Shown piece after piece: positions 54,654-64,000 of a stretch of 64,000 nt of DNA; position 1 is the first letter of the stretch, and each line of letters starts with the position of its first letter. The notes beneath the pieces were generated by a model. The model searched no databases. It saw only the letters and a program-made list of their open reading frames with translations, and was not told where the DNA came from. The translations under genes were made by a program, and so were the position numbers. Source of the DNA: Ferribacterium limneticum (GTDB taxonomy: Bacteria; Pseudomonadota; Gammaproteobacteria; Burkholderiales; Rhodocyclaceae); assembly GCF_020510625.1 (NCBI RefSeq), contig NZ_CP075191.1, positions 33,501 through 97,500 of the forward strand, read 5' to 3'.

Positions 54654-55226
54654 ATGGCCGACATCGAATCCCAAAAATTGCTCTATCACCTGACACCTTT
54701 GAAGAATCTGTATGGGATATTGAAAAGTGGGCTCATGCCGCGTGCAGAACTGGCCGACTTTGAAGATATCGGTGATAGCGAGATTTTGCGCAAACGGCGC
54801 ACACTGGGCCTCGAAAACTATGTGCCTTTTCATTGGTTTGCACGTAATCCTTTTGATGGTGGCGTACAGAAGGCTAGGCCAAGCGATTACTTCATTATCT
54901 TTGCGGTCTGGCGGTCTTTGGCGAGAGATCAGGGCTGGAAAGTAATTCCACGCCACCCATTGGCGAATGACGATATTGAATTGCTGGAATACGATGAGGG
55001 TTTTGCGGCCATTGACTGGGCCTCGATGAATCAGCGCGAGTACCATAACGCCTACTGCAAAAGCGTTTGTATGGCCGAATGTCTATCGCCAAAGCCAGTA
55101 CCGATGGCCAATATCTTCAAGATTTTTGTGCCGGATGCCAAGGTGGAAAAGTTTGTGATGTCTTTGCTGGCTAAACGAGGCTTACAGGTTGGCATTGCCG
55201 TAAATAGGGCGATGTTCTTGAAATGA
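54654..55226 (+). CDS. Divergent DarT-like (DUF4433-type) protein
   Basis: 190 residues. Shares with the following DarT three blocks in the same order: an N-terminal LLYHLTPLKNLYGILKSGL, ILRKR then YVPFHWFARNPF, and a Glu-bearing helix VCMAECLSPKPV near the end. In DarT these positions hold NAD-binding and catalytic residues. It is clearly a different subfamily from the next gene. Starts 4 bases after hsdS; overlaps darT by 4. Either a second ADP-ribosylating toxin or an accessory of the module; activity not known. Confidence 0.75.
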   Translation: MADIESQKLLYHLTPLKNLYGILKSGLMPRAELADFEDIGDSEILRKRRTLGLENYVPFHWFARNPFDGGVQKARPSDYFIIFAVWRSLARDQGWKVIPRHPLANDDIELLEYDEGFAAIDWASMNQREYHNAYCKSVCMAECLSPKPVPMANIFKIFVPDAKVEKFVMSLLAKRGLQVGIAVNRAMFLK

Positions 55227-55867
55227 TTTACAAAAATCTGAATCCGGAAAAAGCCCTGATCTGGCGCATCGTCCACCGCGATAACCTGCCGTGGATTCTG
55301 GACAATGGTTTGCACTGCCGGAATTCACAGTTTCAGGATCCGAATTTTGTGAATATCGGCAATCCGGAGTTGATCGACAAGCGGGCGCACCGCGGTGTGC
55401 CCATTACTCCAGGTGGCACTCTCAGCGACTATGTCCCGTTCTACTTCACGCCGTTTTCGGTGATGATGAAGAATATTCACTCTGGCTGGGGAGGAATACG
55501 TCAGCGCAGCAATGCAGAGATCGTTATTCTCGTTTCCAGCCTGCGCCGGGTGCAGGAACAAGGGATTCCTTTCTTGTTTACCAATGGCCACGCATATCCG
55601 CCAGACACCCGGTTTTTCAATGACTTGAGTGATCTTTCTGTAATTGATTGGGGTATCCTTCAAAAACGCGATTTCAAACGTGATCTGGATGACCCGAAAA
55701 AGCTGGAACGCTATCAGGCGGAAGCCTTGATTCACCAGCACCTGCCAGTCTCTGGCTTGGTGGGCGCAGTCTGCTATACCGAAGCGATCAAGTCGGATAT
55801 TGAGCAACAGATTCTTGCGCGCGGCCTGTCATTGCAGGTCGTTGCCCGTACCGAGTGGTATTTTTGA
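55223..55867 (+). CDS. darT: DNA ADP-ribosyltransferase toxin DarT
   Basis: 214 residues. Strong DarT2-like features: [52 protein letters not shown] and the catalytic-Glu helix [12 protein letters not shown]. DarT attaches ADP-ribose to thymidine in single-stranded DNA and blocks replication, including phage DNA replication. Its ATG overlaps the previous stop (ATGA) and its stop overlaps the darG start (TGATG). Confidence 0.93.
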   Translation: MIYKNLNPEKALIWRIVHRDNLPWILDNGLHCRNSQFQDPNFVNIGNPELIDKRAHRGVPITPGGTLSDYVPFYFTPFSVMMKNIHSGWGGIRQRSNAEIVILVSSLRRVQEQGIPFLFTNGHAYPPDTRFFNDLSDLSVIDWGILQKRDFKRDLDDPKKLERYQAEALIHQHLPVSGLVGAVCYTEAIKSDIEQQILARGLSLQVVARTEWYF

Positions 55868-56949
55868 TGATACGTTTTACACAAGGCAACCTTCTTGAAT
55901 CCCAGGCTGAAGCACTGGTAAATACCGTCAACACCGTTGGTGTGATGGGGAAGGGGATCGCCCTGATGTTCAAGGAGCGGTTTTCCGCGAATTTCCTGGC
56001 TTATGCTGCTGCCTGCAAAGCCAAACAGGTGCAGACCGGCAAAATGTTTGTCACGGAAGTTCATGAACTGGGAGGTCCGCGCTGGATCGTCAACTTTCCA
56101 ACCAAAAGGCACTGGAAGGCCCCGTCGGAACTGGTCTGGGTGAAGGATGGCTTACAGGACTTGCGTCGTTTCCTTCTCGAGAAGAAGGTGAAATCCATCG
56201 CTATTCCACCGTTGGGGGCTGGCAATGGCGGCTTGGAGTGGCCTGAAGTGCGCGAGCAGATCAAGCTTGCGCTGGAGGATCTGGACGTCGAGATTCTGGT
56301 CTTTGAGCCAACTTCGCAGTATCAAAACGTGGCCAAGCGCAGTGGTACCGAGAAGCTCACCCCAGCGCGTGCACTGATTGCTGAGTTGGTGCGCCGTTAC
56401 TGGGTGCTTGGGATGGAGTGTAGCCTGCTGGAAATTCAGAAACTGGCTTGGTTTATGGAGCGAGCGATTGAACGCTTCTCGCTGGAAAATAACCCGCTGA
56501 AATTGGAATTCAAAGCACATATCTATGGGCCGTTTACGCCCAAGCTAAATTTTGTTCTCGACAATTTGGATGGCAGTTATCTGCACTGCGACAAGCGTAT
56601 CAGTGATGCGAGTCCGCTCGACGTAATCTGGTTTGATGACTCGCGCAAGGATCTGGTCCAGGCCTACTTGAAGACTGAAGCTAGGCAATATTCCGAAGCA
56701 CTGGAATACGTTGGCGAGTTAATCGACGGTTTTGAGTCGCCTTTTGGCATGGAGTTACTGGCCACCGTGGATTGGCTGTTAACGCGAGAAAACGCCGAGC
56801 CTACGGTTACGGGCATTCGTCAGGCACTTGGTGCTTGGCCAGCGGGTGCGGCTGCGGCTGCACGCAAGTTGCGTCTGTTCGATGAGCGATCAGTTGGATT
56901 TGCATTGGAGCGCCTGACAAAAGCGCAACCAGTTCCGCTTGCGGCCTGA
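55867..56949 (+). CDS. darG: DNA ADP-ribosyl glycohydrolase antitoxin DarG
   Basis: 360 residues. N-terminal macrodomain (about 1-155) with [20 protein letters not shown] and [15 protein letters not shown], which removes ADP-ribose from DNA. The C-terminal half ([35 protein letters not shown]) resembles a Panacea/SocA-like helical domain and in known DarG proteins binds DarT directly. I start at 55867, which couples it to darT (TGATG); an ATG 4 codons upstream also exists. Only one antitoxin for two DarT-like genes. Confidence 0.93.
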   Translation: MIRFTQGNLLESQAEALVNTVNTVGVMGKGIALMFKERFSANFLAYAAACKAKQVQTGKMFVTEVHELGGPRWIVNFPTKRHWKAPSELVWVKDGLQDLRRFLLEKKVKSIAIPPLGAGNGGLEWPEVREQIKLALEDLDVEILVFEPTSQYQNVAKRSGTEKLTPARALIAELVRRYWVLGMECSLLEIQKLAWFMERAIERFSLENNPLKLEFKAHIYGPFTPKLNFVLDNLDGSYLHCDKRISDASPLDVIWFDDSRKDLVQAYLKTEARQYSEALEYVGELIDGFESPFGMELLATVDWLLTRENAEPTVTGIRQALGAWPAGAAAAARKLRLFDERSVGFALERLTKAQPVPLAA

Positions 56950-56957
56950 GGGCCCTA

Positions 56958-59900
56958 ATGTCTGAATACAGTGAGGTAGAGCGCCCTTTTCTGCAGCAAC
57001 TGGCAGAGTTGGGTTGGACGATCATCGACCAAGGGGCTGGTATCCCGCAAGACGCTGCACCCAGCCTGCGCGCCAACTTCCGTCAGTGGCTGCTACCAGA
57101 AATGTTCGACAGAGCAGTTCGCGCCATCAACCGTACGGACGATGGGCGAGAATGGCTGACTGGCCGCCAACTGGAAGACTTGCGCAGCCAATTACTGCGC
57201 CATCCGAATCGTACCCTGCTTGAAGCCAATGAGGCCGTGCAGGCGATGCTATTCAAGGCGCAGGCGGATGTAAACGAACTGACGGGCGAAGCCGACCCGG
57301 TGGTGCGCCTGATCGACTTCCACAATCCCGCGAACAACCAGTTCCATGCCATTAACCAGTTCCGCATCGACACGCCGGGTTGTGTGAAAGCATTCGTCAT
57401 TCCGGACATCGTGCTGTTCGTGAACGGCATACCGCTGGTGGTGGAGTGCAAGAAGGGTTCGGAAACTTGCGCTAACCCGATGCAGGAAGCCTTTGTGCAA
57501 TTGCAGCGCTACATGCGCCGGCGCAAGGAGACGGAGGCCTCTGGCCTGAAGGAAGGCGAACCCCGGCTGTTCTACAGCAGCCTGATGCTGGTTCGTAGCT
57601 GCGGTCTGGAAGCCGACTATGGCACCATCACCTCGGGCGAAGAGCATTTCTATGCCTGGAAGACGCCCCTCCGTGCCGACGATGCCGTTCCGGAAGGACT
57701 GAATGCGCAGCAGCAGTTAATTGCCGGGATGTTGAACAAGGCCAATCTGCTGCAGATCCTGCGCACCAGCTCGGTATTCATGGATACCGACGGTGGCCCC
57801 AGGGTGAAGGTAGTGTGCCGCTATCAGCAGTTCCGAGCCGCTAGCAAGATCGTCGAACGCTTGCGTACCGGCGAAACGGCTGCCGAACGCAGTGGCGTAG
57901 TGTGGCACACCCAAGGCTCGGGCAAGTCACTGACCATGGTGTTCCTGGCGCGCATGCTGCGTGCCAGCCGCGACTTGGCCGACTACAAGATCGTACTGGT
58001 CAATGACCGGCAAGACCTGGAAGAGCAGTTGGGCGACACCGCCACCCTGATTGGCGGACGGGTAAATGTGATCGAAACCCGTGCGGGCTTGCGTCAGCAT
58101 CTGTCGACCGACAGCTCGGATATCAGCATGGTGATGATCCACAAGTTCCAGGAGCACAAGCAGACACTCACCAATGCAGTGGCGGAAGCGCTGGGTACTT
58201 ATCTGGCGATGCCAGTCGGCAAGACCTTCGGGGTGGTCAATACCTCGGATCGCATCATCTTGATGATCGACGAGGCCCACCGCACGCAAAGCTCAGACTT
58301 GGGTGACAACCTGTTCGAAGCCTTCCCCAATGCCACACGTATCGCCTTCACAGGCACGCCGCTGATCACGGAGCGGCACGGCGAAAAGAAAACCCACAAG
58401 CGCTTTGGCGAGTACATCGATACCTACCGTCTGATGGACGCTGTGAACGATGGGGCCACGCTGCAAATTCTCTATGAAGGCAAAACGGCCGACAGCGCAC
58501 TGAACGAAAAGCATGCTTTCGATGAAGCCTTTGAAGACCTGTTCCGTGACCGCAGCGAAGAAGAACTGCTGGCGATCAAGAAGAAGTACGGCGCGACCGG
58601 CGACATTCTGGAGGCCGAAAACCGCATCAACGCGATTGCGCGTGATCTGGTTGCGCATTACGTCGACAACATTCTGCCCAACGGCTTCAAGGCACAGGTG
58701 GTGTGCCATTCCAAACTGGCGTGTATTCGTTACCAGAACGGTATTCAGGCAGCGCTGACAGAGCGTATCGCAAAGGAAGAAGCTCAAGCTGCAGCCGATG
58801 CCATATTGATCCAGCGCCTGCACTTCCTGAAAACTGCCGTGTTGGTGTCGTCGGATGGCACCAATGAGGCTGCCTACATCACCCACGCCCGCAAACAGGC
58901 GCAGCGCATGAACGCGGTTGAGAACTTCTGCCGCAACTTCGATTTTGAAGACCCGGACAAGGAATACACCGGCATCGCCTTTCTGATCGTGTGTGACATG
59001 CTGTTGACGGGCTTTGATGCGCCCATTGAGCAGGTGATGTACATCGACAAGAAACTGCGGGAACACACCCTACTGCAAGCAATTGCCCGTACCAACCGGG
59101 TAAAGAAGGGCAAGCAGCGCGGTTACATCGTCGATTACATCGGCCTGGCTAACCACTTGACCGATGCCTTGACCTTGTATGCGGCCAGCGACGAATTGCA
59201 AGAGTTGCATGACGGGATGAAGAACATCGTGTCGGAATTGCCGGTGCTAGAGGAGCGCTACCAGCGACTGCTGCAGCACTTCACGGCTCTAGGCATCAAA
59301 CAGATCAAGGCCTTCGTTAATGGCGAGTTGCCCAATCTGGATGCCGAGGCGGCCGTGGTGCATGAAGCGGTGAAGGCGCTCAAGGACGATAAGAAGCGTG
59401 CCGATTTCGAGGTGTACCTCAAAAAATTCTTGATGAGTCTGGACATCATCCTGCCCAAAGCGCCTGCTCAGCCGTACCGCGTGCCCGCGAAGCGCTTCGG
59501 ATACATCTTGCAAGTGACCAAGGAGCGCTACAAGGACACCAGCCTTGATCTGGGCAGCGCTGGCGAAAAGGTGAAGGCGCTGATCAATGAACACCTGATC
59601 AGCCTGGGTATCAATCCCAAGGTGCCGCCGGTCGAACTGCTGGCAGAAGATTTTCTCGACAAGTTGGCGGCGCACGCTGGCCAGAACAATGAGGCCAAGG
59701 CCAGCGAGATGGAGCACGCCATCCGCAAACACTGCACGGTTCACCACGACGAAGATCCGGCCTTCTATAAGAGCCTGTCGGAAAAAGTGGATGCGCTGAT
59801 CGAGAAACACCACGACGAGTGGGACTTGCTGGCGGAAAAGCTCGCGGAGTTGCGTCAGGAAGCAATTGCCGGCCGTCAGCTAGGTGAGGATGGCATGACC

Positions 59901-60218
59901 AAGGAGGCGACGACCTTCTACGAGTACATCGTGCAGCTTGGCTTCGCAAGTGGTTCTATCGATGATGCGGACAAGTCTGCATTCAAAGCATTGGTGGAAA
60001 CGACCGTGGAAATACTGCAGGAAACTATTGCCAGCATCGACTTCTGGCAGAACCCCGACAAACAGAAGCGCGTGCGGGGCATGATCAAGACCGAGATCGC
60101 CAAAACGGGTATCGAAGAACTGAAACTCAACCGTGAGCGTGTGGCCGTGGAGATTATGAAGCTGGCCAAGAATCGTCACGATGAACTGGTCAATTTGACT
60201 CGAACGGGGGACGCGTGA
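56958..60218 (+). CDS. hsdR: Type I restriction endonuclease subunit HsdR
   Basis: 1086 residues. N-terminal PD-(D/E)xK nuclease (VIPDIVLFVNGIPLVVECKKG region, about residues 147-170), SF2 translocase with Walker A HTQGSGKS (near 317), DEAH box IDEAHRTQ and motif QAIARTNRV, and a C-terminal helical domain contacting HsdM. It is separated from hsdS by the three-gene DarT/DarG module and follows darG after 8 bases. Confidence 0.95.
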   Translation: MSEYSEVERPFLQQLAELGWTIIDQGAGIPQDAAPSLRANFRQWLLPEMFDRAVRAINRTDDGREWLTGRQLEDLRSQLLRHPNRTLLEANEAVQAMLFKAQADVNELTGEADPVVRLIDFHNPANNQFHAINQFRIDTPGCVKAFVIPDIVLFVNGIPLVVECKKGSETCANPMQEAFVQLQRYMRRRKETEASGLKEGEPRLFYSSLMLVRSCGLEADYGTITSGEEHFYAWKTPLRADDAVPEGLNAQQQLIAGMLNKANLLQILRTSSVFMDTDGGPRVKVVCRYQQFRAASKIVERLRTGETAAERSGVVWHTQGSGKSLTMVFLARMLRASRDLADYKIVLVNDRQDLEEQLGDTATLIGGRVNVIETRAGLRQHLSTDSSDISMVMIHKFQEHKQTLTNAVAEALGTYLAMPVGKTFGVVNTSDRIILMIDEAHRTQSSDLGDNLFEAFPNATRIAFTGTPLITERHGEKKTHKRFGEYIDTYRLMDAVNDGATLQILYEGKTADSALNEKHAFDEAFEDLFRDRSEEELLAIKKKYGATGDILEAENRINAIARDLVAHYVDNILPNGFKAQVVCHSKLACIRYQNGIQAALTERIAKEEAQAAADAILIQRLHFLKTAVLVSSDGTNEAAYITHARKQAQRMNAVENFCRNFDFEDPDKEYTGIAFLIVCDMLLTGFDAPIEQVMYIDKKLREHTLLQAIARTNRVKKGKQRGYIVDYIGLANHLTDALTLYAASDELQELHDGMKNIVSELPVLEERYQRLLQHFTALGIKQIKAFVNGELPNLDAEAAVVHEAVKALKDDKKRADFEVYLKKFLMSLDIILPKAPAQPYRVPAKRFGYILQVTKERYKDTSLDLGSAGEKVKALINEHLISLGINPKVPPVELLAEDFLDKLAAHAGQNNEAKASEMEHAIRKHCTVHHDEDPAFYKSLSEKVDALIEKHHDEWDLLAEKLAELRQEAIAGRQLGEDGMTKEATTFYEYIVQLGFASGSIDDADKSAFKALVETTVEILQETIASIDFWQNPDKQKRVRGMIKTEIAKTGIEELKLNRERVAVEIMKLAKNRHDELVNLTRTGDA

Positions 60219-60925
60219 TGCAACTCCGTCAGGTGCGGGACATCGAGTATCAACTGTTGCCGGGGGCAGATCGCCAGACCACGGATATCGTGATCGAACG
60301 CGACGGCATCATCACCGTTCGCCCACCACTGCGGATGACACCAGAACAAGTAGACGAAACCGTGCTTAGCAAGCGGATGTGGATCTACCGCAATCTGGCT
60401 GAATGGCGTGACCTCAACGCCACTCGCGTGACGCGTGAATGGGTCAGCGGTGAGACGTTCCTCTATCTGGGCAGCAACTATCGACTTGAGCTAATAGCCG
60501 AGCAAGACGAGCCTCTCAAGCTGAAAGATGGCCGGTTTTGCCTGTTGCGCAAAGTCGTCGAGCGTGGTGGCTTCGATGCAGCCCATCAGGTGTTCGAAGC
60601 GTTTTACCAGACCAAAGGTTTGCCTCGCATTCTTAAGCGAGTGGCGTACCTTGCGGCCAAGGTTGGCGTAACGCCGGGTAGTGTGCAGATCAAAGATCTG
60701 GGGTACCGCTGGGCTTCATGTTCCAAGAACGGTGATCTGTATTTTCACTGGAAATGCCTCATGGCACCGCTGACCATCATCGACTACATGGTCGTCCACG
60801 AGCTTTGCCATCTGCACCACAGAGACCACTCGGACGCGTTCTGGAACGAGGTGGACAAGGTGATGCCGGATTACCGGGAGCGGAAAGAGTGGCTCAGAAT
60901 TCGCGGTGCTGAGTTGGATCTATAA
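60218..60925 (+). CDS. YgjP/DUF45-like zinc metalloprotease
   Basis: 235 residues. Zinc-binding HELCHLHHRDHSDAFW (HExxH at about 194-198 with a downstream Asp/Glu), and GYRWASCSKNGDLYFHW upstream, the pattern of YgjP (DUF45, WLM-like) proteases. Its ATG shares one base with the hsdR stop (TGATG). Such genes are often found at the end of type I restriction operons; their role there is not established. Confidence 0.9.
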   Translation: MQLRQVRDIEYQLLPGADRQTTDIVIERDGIITVRPPLRMTPEQVDETVLSKRMWIYRNLAEWRDLNATRVTREWVSGETFLYLGSNYRLELIAEQDEPLKLKDGRFCLLRKVVERGGFDAAHQVFEAFYQTKGLPRILKRVAYLAAKVGVTPGSVQIKDLGYRWASCSKNGDLYFHWKCLMAPLTIIDYMVVHELCHLHHRDHSDAFWNEVDKVMPDYRERKEWLRIRGAELDL

Positions 60926-61047
60926 CCCGTTTGTTTGGATGCGCTGGGTGTGAGGGTGTGGTCTTCGCACTCGACTCGGACCTGCAGCGGGGCACCTTCT
61001 TCTATAGCGCTGGAGGTAAGAAATACCCTAGTCAGCGTCTTAGATCA

Positions 61048-61067
61048 GGGGTAACTTTCGGGGTAAC
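61048..61067 (+). repeat. GGGGTAAC repeats at the right end of the island
   Basis: Two direct copies at 61048-61055 and 61060-61067, matching those at the left end including the following TGC. They lie about 50 bases inside attR. The rest of 60926-61118 has no supported gene. Confidence 0.6.
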
Positions 61068-61118
61068 TGCCGATCTCAAATAACCAAATTCATTCATTGG
61101 CCGACGTTTAAAGCGATT

Positions 61119-61135
61119 GTTCGATTCCCATCGCC
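61119..61135 (+). repeat. attR core of the island
   Basis: GTTCGATTCCCATCGCC, identical to 45634-45650. The following TCCA matches the tRNA end after a 3-base gap (CGC missing), so the right copy is a decayed tRNA fragment. Confidence 0.85.
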
Positions 61136-61174
61136 TCCACATCGAATTCAGGCAGGTCGTTGATCTGCAAAAGA

Positions 61175-61205
61175 AAAAGCCAGCCAGATTCGGTTGGCTT
61201 TTTTG
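61175..61205 (+). terminator. Rho-independent terminator right of the island
   Basis: AAAAGCCAGCC (61175-61185) pairs with GGTTGGCTTTT (61192-61202), then further T. Its place just beyond attR suggests it is the original terminator of tRNA-Gly, displaced by insertion. Confidence 0.75.
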
Positions 61206-61356
61206 TTTTCTGTCAATTTATTGTCGCTGGCAGATTTCGCCATAAAGTGGCGGCGGCTCAGGATTTGGAAAGCTTGATCTGTAGTTGAAATCCACCCGAG
61301 GCAGTAATTCAAAAGTCATTGTTTTCGAGTGTTGTTAATTATTTTTCAAATTTGGT

Positions 61357-61385
61357 TTGACAGCGGCTATTTAAATCTAGATAAT
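61357..61385 (+). promoter_or_regulatory. rRNA operon promoter
   Basis: TTGACA (61357-61362), 17-base spacer, GATAAT (61380-61385), preceded by an A/T-rich UP-like stretch (about 61335-61355) and followed by a C/G-rich discriminator. Layout of a strong, stringently controlled rrn P1 promoter. Confidence 0.8.
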
Positions 61386-61432
61386 TCGCCCCCTTCGCTG
61401 CTGACGCTTCAAACGAAACGGCGCGGTGGAAT

Positions 61433-61445
61433 TGATCTTTAACAA
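61433..61445 (+). promoter_or_regulatory. boxA antitermination site in the rrn leader
   Basis: TGATCTTTAACAA matches the boxA core (TGCTCTTTAACA) bound by NusB/S10. A second copy lies before 23S at 63477-63489. Confidence 0.75.
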
Positions 61446-61448
61446 ATT

Positions 61449-61479
61449 GGACAACCGATAAGTGTGGGTGTCTTGATGC
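61449..61479 (+). other. 16S precursor processing stem, leader strand
   Basis: GGACAACCGATAAGTGTGGGTG (61449-61470) split as two blocks, with GATGC at 61475-61479, is complementary to the sequence after 16S (63143-63174: GCATC, then CACCCACAACTTATCGG and TTGTTC). The long duplex flanking 16S is the expected RNase III substrate. Confidence 0.75.
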
Positions 61480-61596
61480 GAAGTGACTTTGGTCACAAAA
61501 AAGCATTAAAGGCAAACGCACTGAAGTAAGGATGGAGAAATCCATTCAGGTAGAGCAATCTACCGTCAGTGAGAATGCGAGTTATATTGTTGGATT

Positions 61597-63137
<1,541 letters not shown>

Positions 63138-63142
63138 GAGAA

Positions 63143-63174
63143 GCATCCTGGCACCCACAACTTATCGGTTGTTC
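63143..63174 (+). other. 16S precursor processing stem, trailer strand
   Basis: Complement of the leader segment at 61449-61479, with one bulge and one G-U pair. Folds with it to enclose 16S. Confidence 0.75.
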
Positions 63175-63193
63175 ATGAGTAGCAAACAGACGA

Positions 63194-63270
63194 GGGTCTG
63201 TAGCTCAGTCGGTTAGAGCACCGTCTTGATAAGGCGGGGGTCGTTGGTTCGATTCCAACCAGACCCACCA
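63194..63270 (+). tRNA. tRNA-Ile (GAT)
   Basis: 77 nt in the 16S-23S spacer, acceptor GGGTCTG/CAGACCC, anticodon loop TTGATAA giving GAT, CCA encoded. Confidence 0.97.
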
Positions 63271-63341
63271 AGTCAGTGGTTAGTCGGTAGTCAATAGTCG
63301 TTAGCTTTTGCTAGCAGCTAATAACTAACAACTAATAACTA
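63271..63341. repeat. Dispersed hairpin repeat, copy B
   Basis: TAGT-rich imperfect inverted repeat filling the whole gap between tRNA-Ile and tRNA-Ala. Left arm TAGTCGGTAGTCAATAGTCG (about 63281-63300), right arm GCTAATAACTAACAACTAAT (63317-63336). Shares blocks in order with copy A at 37292-37362. Confidence 0.75.
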
Positions 63342-63344
63342 AAC

Positions 63345-63420
63345 GGGGGATTAGCTCAGCTGGGAGAGCACCTGCTTTGCAAGCAGGGGGTCAACGGTTC
63401 GATCCCGTTATCCTCCACCA
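63345..63420 (+). tRNA. tRNA-Ala (TGC)
   Basis: 76 nt, acceptor GGGGGAT/ATCCTCC (one G-U), anticodon loop TTTGCAA giving TGC, CCA encoded. Second spacer tRNA of the rRNA operon. Confidence 0.97.
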
Positions 63421-63476
63421 AAACCCAAAGATAAGCAGTGGTGTTTATCTTTGGCTTTTGAGCAATCAATTGCTAC

Positions 63477-63489
63477 GTTCTTTAACAAA
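63477..63489 (+). promoter_or_regulatory. boxA site before 23S
   Basis: GTTCTTTAACAAA, a boxA-like antitermination element in the spacer between tRNA-Ala and 23S. Confidence 0.65.
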
Positions 63490-63644
63490 ATGGAAGAAGG
63501 TTGTGTTACAGCGCTGATGAGGCGTTGGCAACACGTTGTGATTGCATCTGTTCTCGTTTCTTTGCCGGACTTATTTGGCAAAAGCGAGACAGCACAAATA
63601 TGAGTTTGCCTGTAGCCGTTCTCTGACGAGAACACAAGGTTATA

Positions 63645-64000
63645 GGATCAAGCGACTAAGTGCATGTGGTGGATGCCTTGGCGATCACAGGCGATGAAGG
63701 ACGTGCAAGCCTGCGAAAAGCGGGGGGGAGCTGGCAATGAAGCTTTGATCCCCCGATATCCGAATGGGGAAACCCACTCAGCAATGAGTATCCCAATCTG
63801 AATACATAGGATTGGGAGGCGAACCCGGTGAACTGAAACATCTAAGTAGCCGGAGGAAAAGAAATCAACCGAGATTCCCCAAGTAGTGGCGAGCGAACGG
63901 GGATGAGCCTGCTAGTGATAGCGGAATGGTTAATGGAACGGAATGGAAAGTCCGGCCGTAGTGGGTGATAGCCCCGTACATGAAAACCAATCCGTGGTAC
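63645..64000 (+). rRNA. rrl: 23S ribosomal RNA, 3' part outside the window
   Basis: Begins at about GGATCAAGCGACTAAG, followed by GGTGGATGCCTTGGC and the conserved GGCGAACCCGGTGAACTG block. First 356 nt only. Confidence 0.96.

Larger units (their letters stand above)
45634..61135. mobile_element. Genomic island integrated in tRNA-Gly
   Basis: About 15.5 kb bounded by a 17-bp direct repeat, GTTCGATTCCCATCGCC, at 45634-45650 (in the tRNA T-arm and acceptor) and 61119-61135. The first gene inside is a tyrosine integrase reading away from the tRNA. GGGGTAAC repeats lie near both ends. Cargo: an AlpA-type regulator, small mobile-element genes, a C4-like RNA candidate, two unknown genes, and a type I restriction system with a nested DarTG module. 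No conjugation or phage structural genes are seen, so it is probably mobilised by a helper. Confidence 0.88.

Noticed and set aside
63271..63341. TAGT periodicity as a CRISPR-like array
   Set aside because: Units are too short and form one inverted repeat; there are no spacers and no cas genes.

Overview
The window looks like a betaproteobacterial chromosome of the Rhodocyclales (Dechloromonas/Azonexus-like). This rests on the 16S rRNA sequence, the high-GC codon use, the order rsmB-DUF4390-ntrY-ntrX-trkA-trkH-hemE-priA, the outer-membrane protein-glnK-amtB operon and the SAH riboswitch in front of metH. The genus is inferred from recall; no database was searched.

Layout. 1-8.1 kb: a rightward operon with rRNA methylation (rsmB, cut by the window edge), a DUF4390 protein, an NtrY/NtrX-type two-component pair and the TrkA/TrkH potassium uptake system. 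8.1-12.5 kb: hemE, a spacer with three DnaA-box-like sites, priA, and a protein with EF-hand-like calcium loops. 12.5-16 kb: a leftward operon (SAM methyltransferase, ROK kinase, MOSC protein, MFS carrier). 16-21.4 kb: DUF1840, a 1199-residue hybrid histidine kinase, a possible CheZ-like protein, a cupin and a cytochrome c. 21.4-33 kb: amidase, murB, a YddA-type ABC transporter, metH under an S-adenosylhomocysteine riboswitch, a BamE-like lipoprotein, a rhodanese, and the ubiK-comM-bcr operon. 33-36 kb: a nitrogen-control operon (TIGR02001-like outer-membrane protein, glnK, amtB) behind a good sigma-54 promoter with NtrC-type sites. 36-45.6 kb: isochorismatase, purU, thrH, small proteins, an ABC-F ATPase, a pair of HD-GYP genes of which the second has lost catalytic residues, mutY and a flavin reductase.

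45.6-61.1 kb is a genomic island in the 3' end of a tRNA-Gly(CCC) gene. It is bounded by a 17-bp direct repeat, carries a tyrosine integrase next to the tRNA, and has GGGGTAAC arm-type repeats at both ends. Its left part holds small mobile-element genes (AlpA-type regulator, winged-helix-like protein), two unknown acidic proteins and a structured RNA candidate resembling phage C4 antisense RNA. Its right part is a tightly coupled defence operon: hsdM (one-base frameshift in a C5 run), hsdS, a divergent DarT-like gene, a canonical-looking darT, darG, hsdR and a YgjP-like metalloprotease. A DNA ADP-ribosylation toxin-antitoxin module with two toxin-like genes and one antitoxin is thus nested between the specificity and restriction subunits of a type I restriction system. 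This is the most interesting part of the window.

61.2-64 kb: a terminator, then an rRNA operon (promoter, boxA, 16S, tRNA-Ile, tRNA-Ala, start of 23S). A dispersed hairpin-forming repeat occurs both in the tRNA spacer of this operon and at the 3' end of thrH, about 26 kb away.
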